Source: Trachipleistophora hominis
Taxonomy: Eukaryota; Microsporidia; Pleistophoridae
Reading direction: 5' to 3'
Assembly (NCBI GenBank): GCA_000316135.1
Contig: JH993918.1
Span: forward strand, 1,941-16,589
Length of the DNA stretch: 14,649 nucleotides
The position numbers were made by a program, and so were the translations under genes. Positions 1-8,592 of this stretch are shown here, piece by piece. Each line of letters starts with the position of its first letter. The first letter of the stretch is position 1. The notes below the pieces were generated by a model. That model had not been told where the DNA came from. It searched no databases and saw only the letters and a list, made by a program, of their open reading frames with translations.

Positions 1-55
1 TGTGAGTAGAAACTGCAATAGTAAGTAAAGTCTGATTTAATTCAATTTAGTGCAA
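1..55. repeat. Diverged short repeat, copy A (cut by window edge)
   Basis: This stretch matches 11735-11791. The first 39 bases differ at only four positions (7, 16, 18 and 34), and the match continues with a two-base gap to base 55. The repeat probably extends beyond the left edge. On the plus strand it holds GTAAGT at 21-26 and a TTTAG at 46-50, which together look like a 30-base microsporidian-type mini-intron. On the minus strand bases 36 to 1 read as twelve codons that give the same peptide in both copies (IRLYLLLQFLLT), each preceded by a TAA. Both readings are inference; only the repeat itself is seen directly. Confidence 0.7.
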
Positions 56-196
56 AAAAGTTTCTCTATCAAGAAATAAAGAACGTCGAATTATTACGTG
101 CAGCTAACCAGGCAGTAATCCATAAAAATTTATTTATTCCTTCACTACACAAACGGTCATCTAAAAATAACATTATCAACAGATCTATACGCACCA

Positions 197-412
197 TCAC
201 CGCATCAATACGAAGTGTGCACCACGATAAAGAAATAAACCAGCATGTGCCCGCAATACATACTTGTTTTGTCCACTAATGACCAAATCTTCACCATTAA
301 TGCTTATCTGTATCTTAGACAGTAGAAATGCACCACCAAACTTTTTAATTATTGTTGATGGCTGGATGTCATAGGGTTCGTCTTTGAATACGATTTTGTA
401 CTGGAATATCAT
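197..412 (-). CDS. Small 71-residue protein, possible Sm/LSm-like
   Basis: The ATG is directly preceded by CCCTACCCC (two C-runs within ten bases), the same arrangement as at the synthetase and membrane-protein genes, so I treat this as a real small gene rather than a chance frame. The protein is rich in beta-type hydrophobic alternation and has no signal peptide or membrane segment. Residues 58-70 (GLFLYRGAHFVLM) resemble the Sm2 motif of Sm/LSm proteins, whose core is hydrophobic-RG-x-x-hydrophobic. The Sm1 half, with its usual glycine and D-x-x-M-N, is not recognisable. An Sm-like RNA-binding subunit of a splicing or decay ring is therefore only a suggestion. The reading frame is complete, ends in TGA, and is transcribed toward the left edge. 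No poly(A) hexamer is obvious after it. Confidence 0.6.
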   Translation of the reverse strand: MIFQYKIVFKDEPYDIQPSTIIKKFGGAFLLSKIQISINGEDLVISGQNKYVLRAHAGLFLYRGAHFVLMR

Positions 413-422
413 TGGGGTAGGG
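413..422 (-). promoter_or_regulatory. CCC-type start-proximal motif
   Basis: On the minus strand the bases just before the ATG at 412 read CCCTACCCCA. Paired C-runs immediately upstream of the start codon are a known microsporidian signal linked to transcription start. Here the second run ends two bases from the ATG, implying an almost leaderless mRNA. It closely matches CCCTTACCC at 4034-4042. Confidence 0.6.
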
Positions 423-2343
423 TCTTTTTAAGAGGTGCTTTACTTATTTTTATTACGTTGTAATGCGCTCTTTTCTAGTTCATTGAGATTAACTACGACC
501 ATTATATTTTGATTTATGGATGGATAAAGTGTTGTTGAACACGTATTGATGAATTTATTGGAACAGCTTAACGATAAAAGGAGTAACTACGAATTGATAC
601 GAGTAGAATAATAAAAAGGTTGTTAACGCTCAAATAATATTACTGAATAAACATTTTATTTCCATTTTGAACACAATAGTTCGCGTATTATGTATTTACT
701 AAATTTTAATTCCTTTTTAGGGCTGTCGTTCGTGTTTTAGACCATTTTTAAGTTAAAATGTTCCATCAAGAAATGAAAAAATGATGTTTACTCAGAAATT
801 GCGCTTTTAATTTATTGTTTGTAAAAAAGATGAGTAGTTTAAGAAAAAAGAATAAAAGTTTGTGAAATTGTATCGCATATTAAAATGAAAAACTCAATTT
901 TTTACATTATCATAAGGTTGAACATTTTTTGTTAAGATTGCTAATAACTTAATAGTATGTATTTCTGCCAGGGTTGCTGATGGTAGAGTAGTCGTTAAAA
1001 TAATGATGATACTGAGTTGGAAGGTTAATCACCGGATTTTCTAGATAAAGCTCTTTCAATCCAAAAAAAGTAGTTGTTAAGTTCAACCATTACAGTCAGG
1101 TGTTATATTAAACCATATACATGTTCTATACCAAAATCATTGGTGCTCTCGAATAAGCTTTTTGATTTATGAATATGGTGGTGTACTAATTTGTTATCAA
1201 ACGACTTATTGTTCACGTTCTTTGTATACCAAAATCAGAGTTGGACATTAAAATTTGTCTAATAATTTTCAAACGTATCTAATAGCCTAAAATTAAAGGG
1301 AGAACCGTGATCATAGCCCGTGTGGTCAAATATTTCCAAATGTCGACGTGTCAGATATATCGTTCTGGTTTAAAATAAACATGGTTCTATCAATGAAGAT
1401 TTTTCGAATCGGAATGCACTAAAGATTTGAAAGTGCGGCTTGTCGGAAACATCCGGATTAATAATAATGATACAGCCGTTTTCATATGAACTTTAGTGCA
1501 ATAATCATGTTAATCGAAAGCAAACTGAGAATTATGATTCCTCACATTATCATGGTTACTTTGCGGGTATTAGACGAGTTATCAATCAGACACATCGTGA
1601 TGTGATTGAGAAAAATATTAACATTCAAGTTAAAGTTATTAATCTTCCGTTAAACTTTGCTTGGTTTTATAAAATTATCAACATACTCTGAAGGCGCTAA
1701 AATACGTTTTTATGCTGACAAAATATTGAAGTATTGCACACAATTATGGTGATATAATGTTAAGGCTTCCAAAGGTTTTACGTGAATACCTTGTAAACTA
1801 CAAAAAATTGCTCGGAAGCATAGCAATATATAGAGAATATTCCATCAATGTGCGATATACTTCCTATATTATAAGTATTTCAACTCTTTTATTGATGTAG
1901 AAGAAAGAATATTCGGTTTATGAAATGATCACATATCGTATAATTGATAAAATGCAATGCTTTATTTTATAAAGAATTTCAAGTTTTAAATTGAATTTAA
2001 ATCGCTTGAATGTGTGATATTTATTTTATCTCGTTAATGTATAGTTTTCAATCCCGAGGCTTTCAAAGACATTGGATAGAAACACATAATAAAATTTGTT
2101 AATCACGACGACATCAAATGACAACACGTTCAATCGTTGATTCAAATGCAATTCACAATAAACTATACAGCGGGAATGATATATTTTACTTTTCCTCCTC
2201 AAACATATCATTTTGATCAGGAAAATTTAATTTCCACTTTGTTCCGAAATAATTAGGCGCGATATTTTAGTTTGTGATACAAATACGCCATTACTAATTG
2301 GCCTTGTATAGAACGTTCCTTAACCAGATTATTTTTTTACCTT

Positions 2344-2365
2344 ACAACCATTTTTACATGGTTGT
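2344..2365. repeat. Perfect 8-bp inverted repeat (hairpin)
   Basis: ACAACCAT at 2344-2351 pairs with ATGGTTGT at 2358-2365 around a six-base loop. A further CAACCAT follows at 2370-2376 and could compete for the right arm. A shorter hairpin (TTGGTT/AACCAA, three-base loop) lies at 2418-2432. No gene is attached to these structures. Confidence 0.45.
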
Positions 2366-3135
2366 ATTTCAACCATGGATTGCGAAAGTTGTTTTTGTTT
2401 GCTTGAAAATGAGAAAATTGGTTCTTAACCAAAATTATTATTGTTCCACACGATTGCTAAAAAATGCAATAAGTTGCTAAAGAAGATAAATTGGAGGCAG
2501 AATACCAATTTTGTTTTTGTTTAGAGCTTGAAATAAAACTTTATTGCTTGTATTGAATTAATCATTCAACTTATGGTGCTTACTCATCAATGTTGATAAT
2601 ACTAATATGTAATATGATACATAAAATACAAATTTTTGTGAAGGTTATCATAGCAACATGTTTCATTCAATAGTTTGAGATTTGCATCTAACAAATTTTT
2701 TTCAGGTGTTCTCAAGTAAGTTCGCCATCACGTTTACAACAGCAGAGTTTAGGATAACTAATTTATCCGATTATGATTGATTATAAAAGATTACGCTGAG
2801 ATTAATTTTTATTTTTGTTGGCGAGATGGAGACTCAAATACAGCTTAGATTTATTCAAATTGTGCATATTATCTTTTGTTTAACAATTAAAGGCGATCAT
2901 TCAACATGAATTACCAGCATTCATTATGAAAATTGCATAGATCATACTATTTTTTTATCAAATATTGGTAACTCTACCGTAATTTCAGTCAAAAATCGTA
3001 AGGTCATAATAATACAAAAATGGTATAAAGATCATATAAATTGAGCAAGATTTAACAATCATAATCAATAAAAATACTAACTTATAAATAACAAGGACTA
3101 CAAAACCATGAACCAACGGTTGTCAAGGCCACGAT

Positions 3136-3152
3136 TGGCGCTCAACGCGCCA
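3136..3152. repeat. GC-rich hairpin TGGCGC/GCGCCA
   Basis: A perfect six-bp GC-rich stem closes a five-base loop (TCAAC). It sits in a small island (about 3108-3170) noticeably richer in G+C than the AT-rich DNA around it. The island could be a remnant of coding or mobile DNA or part of a structured RNA; nothing in the sequence decides this. Confidence 0.4.
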
Positions 3153-3577
3153 GGAAGGTTTGTTTAATGTGTGAGGAAATGCAAGGTGTTAATTAAACAA
3201 ACTTGCAACTTTTTTAAAAAAAAGGACAGCAAAACGGGGAATGGCACTTAAGTTAGCATACCTGCATCAGAATAAAAAATTTTCATGGATAACCATACAA
3301 AGCTATTAAAAAGCGGATTAAACCGATCAGGCCAAAATCAGTGATCATCTGCGAAGAATTTCCGAAGGTCTTTTCTTGATGGATCAGTCAACGTAATCAA
3401 TAGACTCTATTACTGCTCGTCTTTTACCAAACACACCTATTACACGGAATTACTCCAAATTAAACATTTTCTAATATTCTTATTCTGAGAACACGTTTAA
3501 CCATCTCCTACCGATAACCATATCGAGAAAAATTGTTATTGGTCAAGAATTAATTTTTTAGTCCACAATAAAAAAGA

Positions 3578-3661
3578 AATTGCGTAAAAACGGCTGAAAT
3601 AATACGCAATTAAGAATAAAAAACGAATGTTATTGAAAAAACATCAATTTTACCAGCCGTT
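3578..3661. repeat. Two interleaved 8-bp inverted repeats (pseudoknot-like)
   Basis: Stem 1 is AATTGCGT (3578-3585) with ACGCAATT (3604-3611), loop 18 bases. Stem 2 is AACGGCTG (3589-3596), located inside the loop of stem 1, with CAGCCGTT (3654-3661) outside it. The crossing order is that of an H-type pseudoknot with connecting segments of 3, 7 and 42 bases. Both stems are perfect, and one has five G/C pairs out of eight. Whether this is transcribed or functional is unknown. It lies about 390 bases upstream of the synthetase start. Confidence 0.45.
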
Positions 3662-4033
3662 CATAAACAAAAATGGCGCGATATTAGATAAATAGTTTTT
3701 CTAGATGATGTATAAGATCATTTGAATCAAGGAGATATTTATTTAGTCATGATATATCACTTTTACATAGATTGAAATGATTAAGCTAATTCTAACATAA
3801 TAAAACAGTTAATAATAGTATTTTTCATTTAGTTATTAGTGATTCTCTGAAGAACATGTTTAGTAAAAAAATGTTTTTATTTACTTTTTATATCTCATAA
3901 CAAACATAGACATTCTTCTGGTCCACTGGAACCGATCATTATCACCGGCTTTCGTCTCATAAAATAATAAATTAATTTTTAGTTTTACATTTTTTTAGTC
4001 GATCATTTTCGTTCTGTAAATTAAAACGGCATT

Positions 4034-4042
4034 CCCTTACCC
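4034..4042 (+). promoter_or_regulatory. CCC-type start-proximal motif of the synthetase gene
   Basis: CCCTTACCC ends nine bases before the ATG at 4051. It is the same double C-run seen before the 71-residue gene and before the membrane-protein gene, and it matches the microsporidian start-proximal motif. It supports 4051 as the true start. Confidence 0.7.
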
Positions 4043-4050
4043 TTCAGAAA

Positions 4051-5376
4051 ATGACAGAATCAAGAGAATTCGATAAATCCGAATACAAGAAGGTACCGCT
4101 CAAAGAAATCAACAAGTCTCACATTTCGCAAAAAATACATTCATTCGGATGGGTGTACAACCGGCGTAACGCAGGCCAGGTAGGTTGTTTCATCAACATA
4201 TTTGCGCAGTACAAGATATTGAAGTGCTTGTATCCACACAAGATTGATACAGACAACCTCACAAGATGGACATCGATGGATTTCTACGGTGTTGTAAAAG
4301 AGAACTTTACAAAGGATGGTGCTGAGGTTGAATTCCATATCGATCACTATGATGTAAGGAAAATTGCTCCCTCTTTTCCTGTTAACAAGGATACGCAGGC
4401 CTTTGTCTTGCTTGAGAAAGGACATTTGGCACTGAGAATGCCTGAACGCATGTTTTTCTTGAAGGCACGATCGCACATGTTGAGATGTTTTAGGGAATTT
4501 TTTTATGAAAAGGAATTTACGGAAATAACACCGCCAACGCTTGTGCAAACACAGGTTGAGGGAGGTAGCACACTTTTTAAGCTAAATTATTTCGGAAAGG
4601 AGGCTTATTTGACACAATCCTCACAGCTCTATCTCGAGACCGTTGTACCCGTTGCCATGAAGGCGTATTGCATAGCAAGCAGCTACAGGGCCGAGAAGAG
4701 CAACACAACACGGCATTTGACGGAATATACTCATGTTGAGGCTGAGCTGGCAGATATTTGTTTTGAAGATCTGCTTAATGTTATCGAGGACATGGTATAC
4801 ACGGTGGTGACAGACTTCTATGAAAAAATGAAAGGCGAGATTCTTGAGTTATATCCATACTACGAATTCTTCGAATTTAAACGTCCGTTTAAACGTATAA
4901 GCTATGAAGACGCGATCAAGTATTTCAATGATGTGGGATATAAGAAAGACAACGGACTTGACTTCGTTTCAGGCGATGATATACCTGATGCTGCCGAAGT
5001 GTTCCTCGTAAAGTCGTATGCTGATAACACGCCGCTTTTCTTAACAAACTTTGAAACGGCCGCAAAGCCATTTTACATGAGAACCACCGCTGATCCGAAA
5101 TACACAGAAAGTACAGATTTATTATTTCCAAACATTGGTGAAATACTCGGTGGATCTATGAGAAAGGAAGATTATCAGGAGTTGGTTGACGGTCTTAGGA
5201 GCGAGGGTATTGATCCTAAGCCGTATTACTGGTACACGGATATGGCACAATATGGTCCTTGTTCACATGGTGGTTTCGGGCTTGGATTTGAGCGGTTGCT
5301 GGTTGGCTTAATGAGATGGAAGAATGTTGTTAAGGGATGTTTGTATCCTCGTTTTGTTACGCGATGTTATCCATAA
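4051..5376 (+). CDS. Asparaginyl-tRNA synthetase, cytosolic type
   Basis: This enzyme attaches asparagine to its tRNA using ATP in the cytosol. The 441-residue protein has the class IIb layout. The N-terminal OB-fold anticodon-binding domain begins near residue 28 (SFGWVYNRR at 31-39). The catalytic domain follows, with PPTLVQTQVEGGSTLF ending at 176, the active-site stretch TQSSQLYLE from 188, motif 2 at YRAEKSNTTRHL from residue 212, and motif 3 at HGGFGLGFERLL (406-417) with the conserved arginine R415. The C-terminus CLYPRFVTRCYP is typical of eukaryotic and archaeal AsnRS and separates it from AspRS. The protein lacks the N-terminal extension of animal and yeast enzymes, as expected for a reduced parasite. 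The frame is intact and intron-free. The double C-run at 4034-4042 supports this start. It runs toward the membrane-protein gene, which is convergent. Confidence 0.97.
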   Translation: MTESREFDKSEYKKVPLKEINKSHISQKIHSFGWVYNRRNAGQVGCFINIFAQYKILKCLYPHKIDTDNLTRWTSMDFYGVVKENFTKDGAEVEFHIDHYDVRKIAPSFPVNKDTQAFVLLEKGHLALRMPERMFFLKARSHMLRCFREFFYEKEFTEITPPTLVQTQVEGGSTLFKLNYFGKEAYLTQSSQLYLETVVPVAMKAYCIASSYRAEKSNTTRHLTEYTHVEAELADICFEDLLNVIEDMVYTVVTDFYEKMKGEILELYPYYEFFEFKRPFKRISYEDAIKYFNDVGYKKDNGLDFVSGDDIPDAAEVFLVKSYADNTPLFLTNFETAAKPFYMRTTADPKYTESTDLLFPNIGEILGGSMRKEDYQELVDGLRSEGIDPKPYYWYTDMAQYGPCSHGGFGLGFERLLVGLMRWKNVVKGCLYPRFVTRCYP

Positions 5377-6734
5377 GTTTGTTTGGCGTTGATTAAACAT
5401 TTTTATGGAATTGGTTCTTTTCTTCTCTTTTTTCCACTTCTTTAGTTTTTTTCTTTAACAAAATTTTTAATCGTACGTGTTATTGGCGCTATAAAAGCAT
5501 TTTTAATTATATCGGCATCGTTTTACATGGAAAAGTTGTGAAACGTAACGGTCATCAAACGTTTTGGTACGCAATTGTACTCAAAACACGTGAATAATGA
5601 TATTGTATTCAGCTGCAAAATTGAATATGTAGATAATGTTAACATTGCAGTGAATAGGAGGCGGTCAACATGTTGTTCCCATCTGATAGCAGTTATAATT
5701 TGACCTTGTTCAAGATAAAGAAGAAGAAAATAAATGTAAAAGAAGAAAGCAGATTAAAAAATACATATTTCATTTTTTGTTGTGCTTTTTCTACAAATCT
5801 AAGTTAATTAAATTATTATTGTTAAAGTTGTCATCTCTTCGTTCTAACATTAAGAAGGTATCCTCTTTAGCTGATTATCATAAAAGTAAAGACACTCATC
5901 TTTTTTAAAAAGTTATTTTAATTAATTTTTCATCCTGTTATATTAATTTGATCATCCCAATCGCTACATTTTTCAGTGCCCCACAAAAACATCTAATTAT
6001 CTCATGTGACAACTTTCTGTGTTTTAGTTCGTTATTCTATTGATTTTTGTATAATTTTGTGCCAGCAGTTGTCGATAAATTATTTTTGCGAATTGGTACC
6101 AGTAAAAATGTGAATTATCAAATTTACATCTCATGAGGCTCAATAACAGGGCGAAATGAATAAGCCGAAGGCTGGTAACTATGGCAGATCCCAGCAGAAC
6201 AGAAGAGTATGAGATACAAAAAGTGATAATTAAACATTTTTAATAACAGAAAGTAATATTCAGTCATCATTTAGATATCGAAGTTTAATATAAGTCCGTT
6301 CTTGTTTGAGAACAAATCACATTCGTAAGACATATTTGCATTCTAGTTCAACATCTCACATAGTTAAGATCGCTAACAATAACTCCGAGGTTGACGGGAT
6401 AATTAATTAAAATTCACCTTTCAAAGTTTTTTATCATACATATTGTATACGACGGCTAGTTCGCGTGTCAGGGTTACTAAGACAGGAAAACAAACTAACA
6501 AAAACTGCATGCTTTATCAGAAAAAAGTATGGATGAAATAAAGGCGATCAGACCATGGTTAATACCAATTATTACTGCTATAAAAACATTCTTTAAAATC
6601 AAATGTGTTTAAACAACCATTCAATAAAAATAAGCATGGATTGGTTAAAATAACTAACTAATGACTTGCTCATGTGAAAAATAATATGCGATAAGAAAGT
6701 ATTAGTGTAGTCTGCAACCTAAGTTTAGGAAAAA

Positions 6735-6754
6735 AAGTTTTTTTCTAAAAACTT
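6735..6754. repeat. AT-rich 8-bp hairpin
   Basis: AAGTTTTT at 6735-6742 pairs with AAAAACTT at 6747-6754 around a four-base loop. It lies about 130 bases past the stop of the membrane-protein gene on its 3' side. It is A/T-dominated, so chance is a serious alternative. Confidence 0.35.
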
Positions 6755-6820
6755 ATAGGGTATTTTTAATGACATTATCACCATACAAACAACGATCACG
6801 GAGTATAAGCGACAGCTCAT

Positions 6821-6847
6821 CTCGTTTTACGTCCATATTAAAACGAG
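6821..6847 (-). terminator. Perfect 9-bp hairpin downstream of the membrane-protein gene
   Basis: CTCGTTTTA (6821-6829) pairs perfectly with TAAAACGAG (6839-6847) around a nine-base loop. It begins 35 bases beyond the stop codon of the minus-strand gene and just past its AATAAA. Its position suggests a role in 3'-end formation or mRNA stability, but eukaryotic genes do not normally use hairpin terminators, so the label is positional only. Confidence 0.35.
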
Positions 6848-6866
6848 CAAATATTATTTGAGCATC

Positions 6867-6872
6867 TTTATT
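6867..6872 (-). promoter_or_regulatory. Poly(A) signal AATAAA
   Basis: On the minus strand AATAAA begins ten bases past the TAA stop (6882-6884) of the membrane-protein gene. Position and sequence fit a polyadenylation hexamer and a very short 3' untranslated region. AATAAA is common by chance in AT-rich DNA, so the location is the main support. Confidence 0.45.
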
Positions 6873-6881
6873 GAAAAATCA

Positions 6882-7652
6882 TTACTTTCCACCAATTCTC
6901 AGGACCTGTATGAATTGTGCCCCCATCCCAAATATAAAACAGACCATCATGGTAACAGATGCCTTGTTGTCCATGTTAATACTGGTATTAAAATCGCGAA
7001 GACTCGTGGAAAAAACTTCCAGAGAATTCCATTCCAACTTGAACGCGGTATCAATACCATATGTAACCATCAAAGAACCTATGAAGCAGAACAAACCCGC
7101 CAGTAGAAATTCCGGTATTTTTATATATAACAGCACTATAACTATGAGTATCGCGGCATACAGGAGGTAACGAACGAGTGGCTCATCGATCCCCGCTTTT
7201 TGCAGTAATTTGATATGAAATCCCTCCGTATAGGCCACTGCGGTGGCAATGAACAGCACAAGGAACGTGACCGATTTTATGAACGAAATTATTACTGTCG
7301 ATACTATAAAGGACATTATAAGGATAAATATAAGCAACCTTAACTTGTTGGCCTCAAGAAACTCCAAAACCTCTTTCGCTTTACCGCTGTACGACCTGGG
7401 CAACTTGAACGCAAAAATATATCCCTCTCCGAAATTCTCGCTAATGTACCAAAACACTTGTGTAAGAAATATTGAAGAGAGCACCGTGAGTGATATTCTC
7501 TTGAACGAAATTCCCAAAACAAGAATAAACAATCCTACAATAATCGTCAGTACCGCAAGACCACTGGACGTGTTTTCACCAACTCTCTTCTTCGTTTCCA
7601 TTAAAATATCAGCGAGAATAGACGCTTTTGTGTAGGCGAAGAAAAGGAACAT
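6882..7652 (-). CDS. Seven-segment integral membrane protein (TMEM198/DUF4203-like layout)
   Basis: The 256-residue protein is dominated by hydrophobic helices at roughly 31-50, 53-71, 104-124, 127-147, 161-178, 181-200 and 232-250. Loops are short, apart from a charged loop at 72-103 and a polar stretch at 201-231. There is no cleavable signal peptide; the first 20 residues are only weakly hydrophobic. The first helix pair, a glycine-rich helix followed by a short basic turn (ISFKRIS at 48-54) and a second helix, resembles the start of the TMEM198/TM7SF3 (DUF4203) family, but I see no diagnostic motif. Transport, channel or trafficking roles all remain open. A GGGCACCCCC motif ends seven bases before this ATG and favours it over the internal methionine at residue 18. 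The gene is convergent with the synthetase and has AATAAA right after its stop. Confidence 0.88.
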   Translation of the reverse strand: MFLFFAYTKASILADILMETKKRVGENTSSGLAVLTIIVGLFILVLGISFKRISLTVLSSIFLTQVFWYISENFGEGYIFAFKLPRSYSGKAKEVLEFLEANKLRLLIFILIMSFIVSTVIISFIKSVTFLVLFIATAVAYTEGFHIKLLQKAGIDEPLVRYLLYAAILIVIVLLYIKIPEFLLAGLFCFIGSLMVTYGIDTAFKLEWNSLEVFSTSLRDFNTSINMDNKASVTMMVCFIFGMGAQFIQVLRIGGK

Positions 7653-7659
7653 TTCGATA

Positions 7660-7669
7660 GGGGGTGCCC
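7660..7669 (-). promoter_or_regulatory. C-run start-proximal motif of the membrane-protein gene
   Basis: On the minus strand GGGCACCCCC precedes the ATG at 7652 with seven bases between. A run of five C next to the start codon matches the microsporidian CCC-type motif seen at two other genes in the window. Confidence 0.6.
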
Positions 7670-8163
7670 TCGTTTTGTAATTATAAAGTCAAAATTCAAA
7701 TAACATTTAAAAAAGGAAAAAATAAAATAACTTTGAACTGATATCTCCTTTGAACGTATAAATAAATATTATTTGTCCGAAATATTTTATTGGTGGTAAG
7801 GATTGATCGATGTCAATGCAGTTAGTTGTGATTGAGAAGATCACGTCTTGCCAATTAAAATGACGAATAATAAATTATTAATTTCTTTTCGGTGATATTA
7901 TGATTAATTAAGATGAAAATGGACTATCTTTTGAAAAATATCGAACTTATTAGGATGGTGTATATATGAACGTGATAGTTATAGTCACGATGACGCGTAA
8001 TTCGTAATTATGCCATTTAGGGATAACAATAAAGTAAAAAGAGGTAAATTTTGTTGAAGCTTGTTTTGAGTTTACTTTCTAAGTTTATAACACAATACTG
8101 GACCAAAGATTATTATAATGAACTATAGTTGAAAAAAATATTGAAATATCCAGGGAAATATAA

Positions 8164-8334
8164 TTCATATTCACGAAAAAAAATCCCGGGGTATCAACGA
8201 GTGCTATCACGATAGACGGATTTGACAGATGGTTCAATAAGGAAAGAAGCTCATCGGGTGGCCAGTACCGTATGTATATAAGCTATGATACTTTATGTAG
8301 AAAACAAGTTGGTATTAGATTACAAACTCATTAA
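8164..8334. other. GC-elevated island with opposing open frames
   Basis: Between about 8185 and 8270 the sequence is close to half G+C, against roughly 30% around it. A plus frame is open from 8164 to the TAA at 8332-8334 (56 codons, containing ITIDGFDRWFNKERSSSGGQ). A minus frame through the same bases is also open for about 60 codons and contains IVIALVDTP, faintly like the LVDTG core of retroelement aspartic proteases but with proline in place of glycine. I cannot decide which strand, if either, once coded. It may be a relic of mobile or genic DNA. Confidence 0.3.
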
Positions 8335-8541
8335 TTAGGTCTCTATATGTACCAGATGTATTAATGACACGTTAAAGCAATGAAATGCGCATCGACATTT
8401 CATTTTAACAGTGAATAAAAACCAAAGAATTGAATTGGGCACAATAAAGCAATAAATTCATTATATCTAATGGGAAGTGTTGCTGTAATTTTCTTCTGCT
8501 GAATTATTTCTTTTAAGATAAAACGATTTGCACCATCAAAT

Positions 8542-8592
8542 CAATTTTTTTTCCAATTTTTTTTTCCAATTTTTTTTCTCCAATTTTTTTTT
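8542..8592. repeat. T-rich minisatellite, four units
   Basis: Four head-to-tail units of CAA followed by eight or nine T and a short C/CTC spacer start at 8542, 8554, 8567 and 8581, giving periods of 12, 13 and 14 bases. The length variation is in the T-run and spacer, as expected from replication slippage. Confidence 0.8.

Larger units (their letters stand above)
423..4033. other. Gene-poor AT-rich spacer
   Basis: About 3.6 kb with no convincing gene. Open frames of 60 or so codons occur (for example 2026-2211 minus and 2298-2480 plus), but they lack the C-run start motif, and runs this long are expected by chance in a sequence of this length. Structured items inside are listed separately: hairpins at 2344-2365 and 3136-3152 and the interleaved inverted repeats at 3578-3661. 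The stretch 3108-3170 is richer in G+C than its surroundings. The spacer lies between divergent genes (left gene minus, right gene plus), so it contains both promoters. Confidence 0.6.
5377..6866. other. Spacer between convergent genes
   Basis: About 1.5 kb of mostly AT-rich DNA between the 3' ends of the synthetase and membrane-protein genes. It contains no confident gene. Around 6125-6215 there is an island richer in G+C. Across it a minus-strand frame stays open for 71 codons (6239 down to 6024), with a hydrophobic run but no suitable start. On the plus strand an 18-codon ATG frame begins at 6156 and carries almost all of the island's G+C. Two hairpins near the right end are listed separately. 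Confidence 0.55.

Noticed and set aside
1297..1422. A 41-codon open frame in a slightly GC-richer patch
   Set aside because: Runs of this length are expected dozens of times in six frames of a window of this size, and there is no start or homology.
2026..2480. Open frames of about 60 codons on minus (2026-2211) and plus (2298-2480)
   Set aside because: The plus frame begins with TTG rather than ATG. Neither has a C-run motif or a recognisable domain, and such lengths are expected by chance in AT-rich DNA.
4141..5131. Minus-strand frames inside the synthetase gene (4141-4548 and 4925-5131)
   Set aside because: They are antisense shadows of a clearly conserved coding sequence.
6858..7635. Plus-strand frames opposite the membrane-protein gene
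   Set aside because: The minus-strand gene has the start motif, a full set of membrane helices and a poly(A) signal; the plus frames are its shadows.
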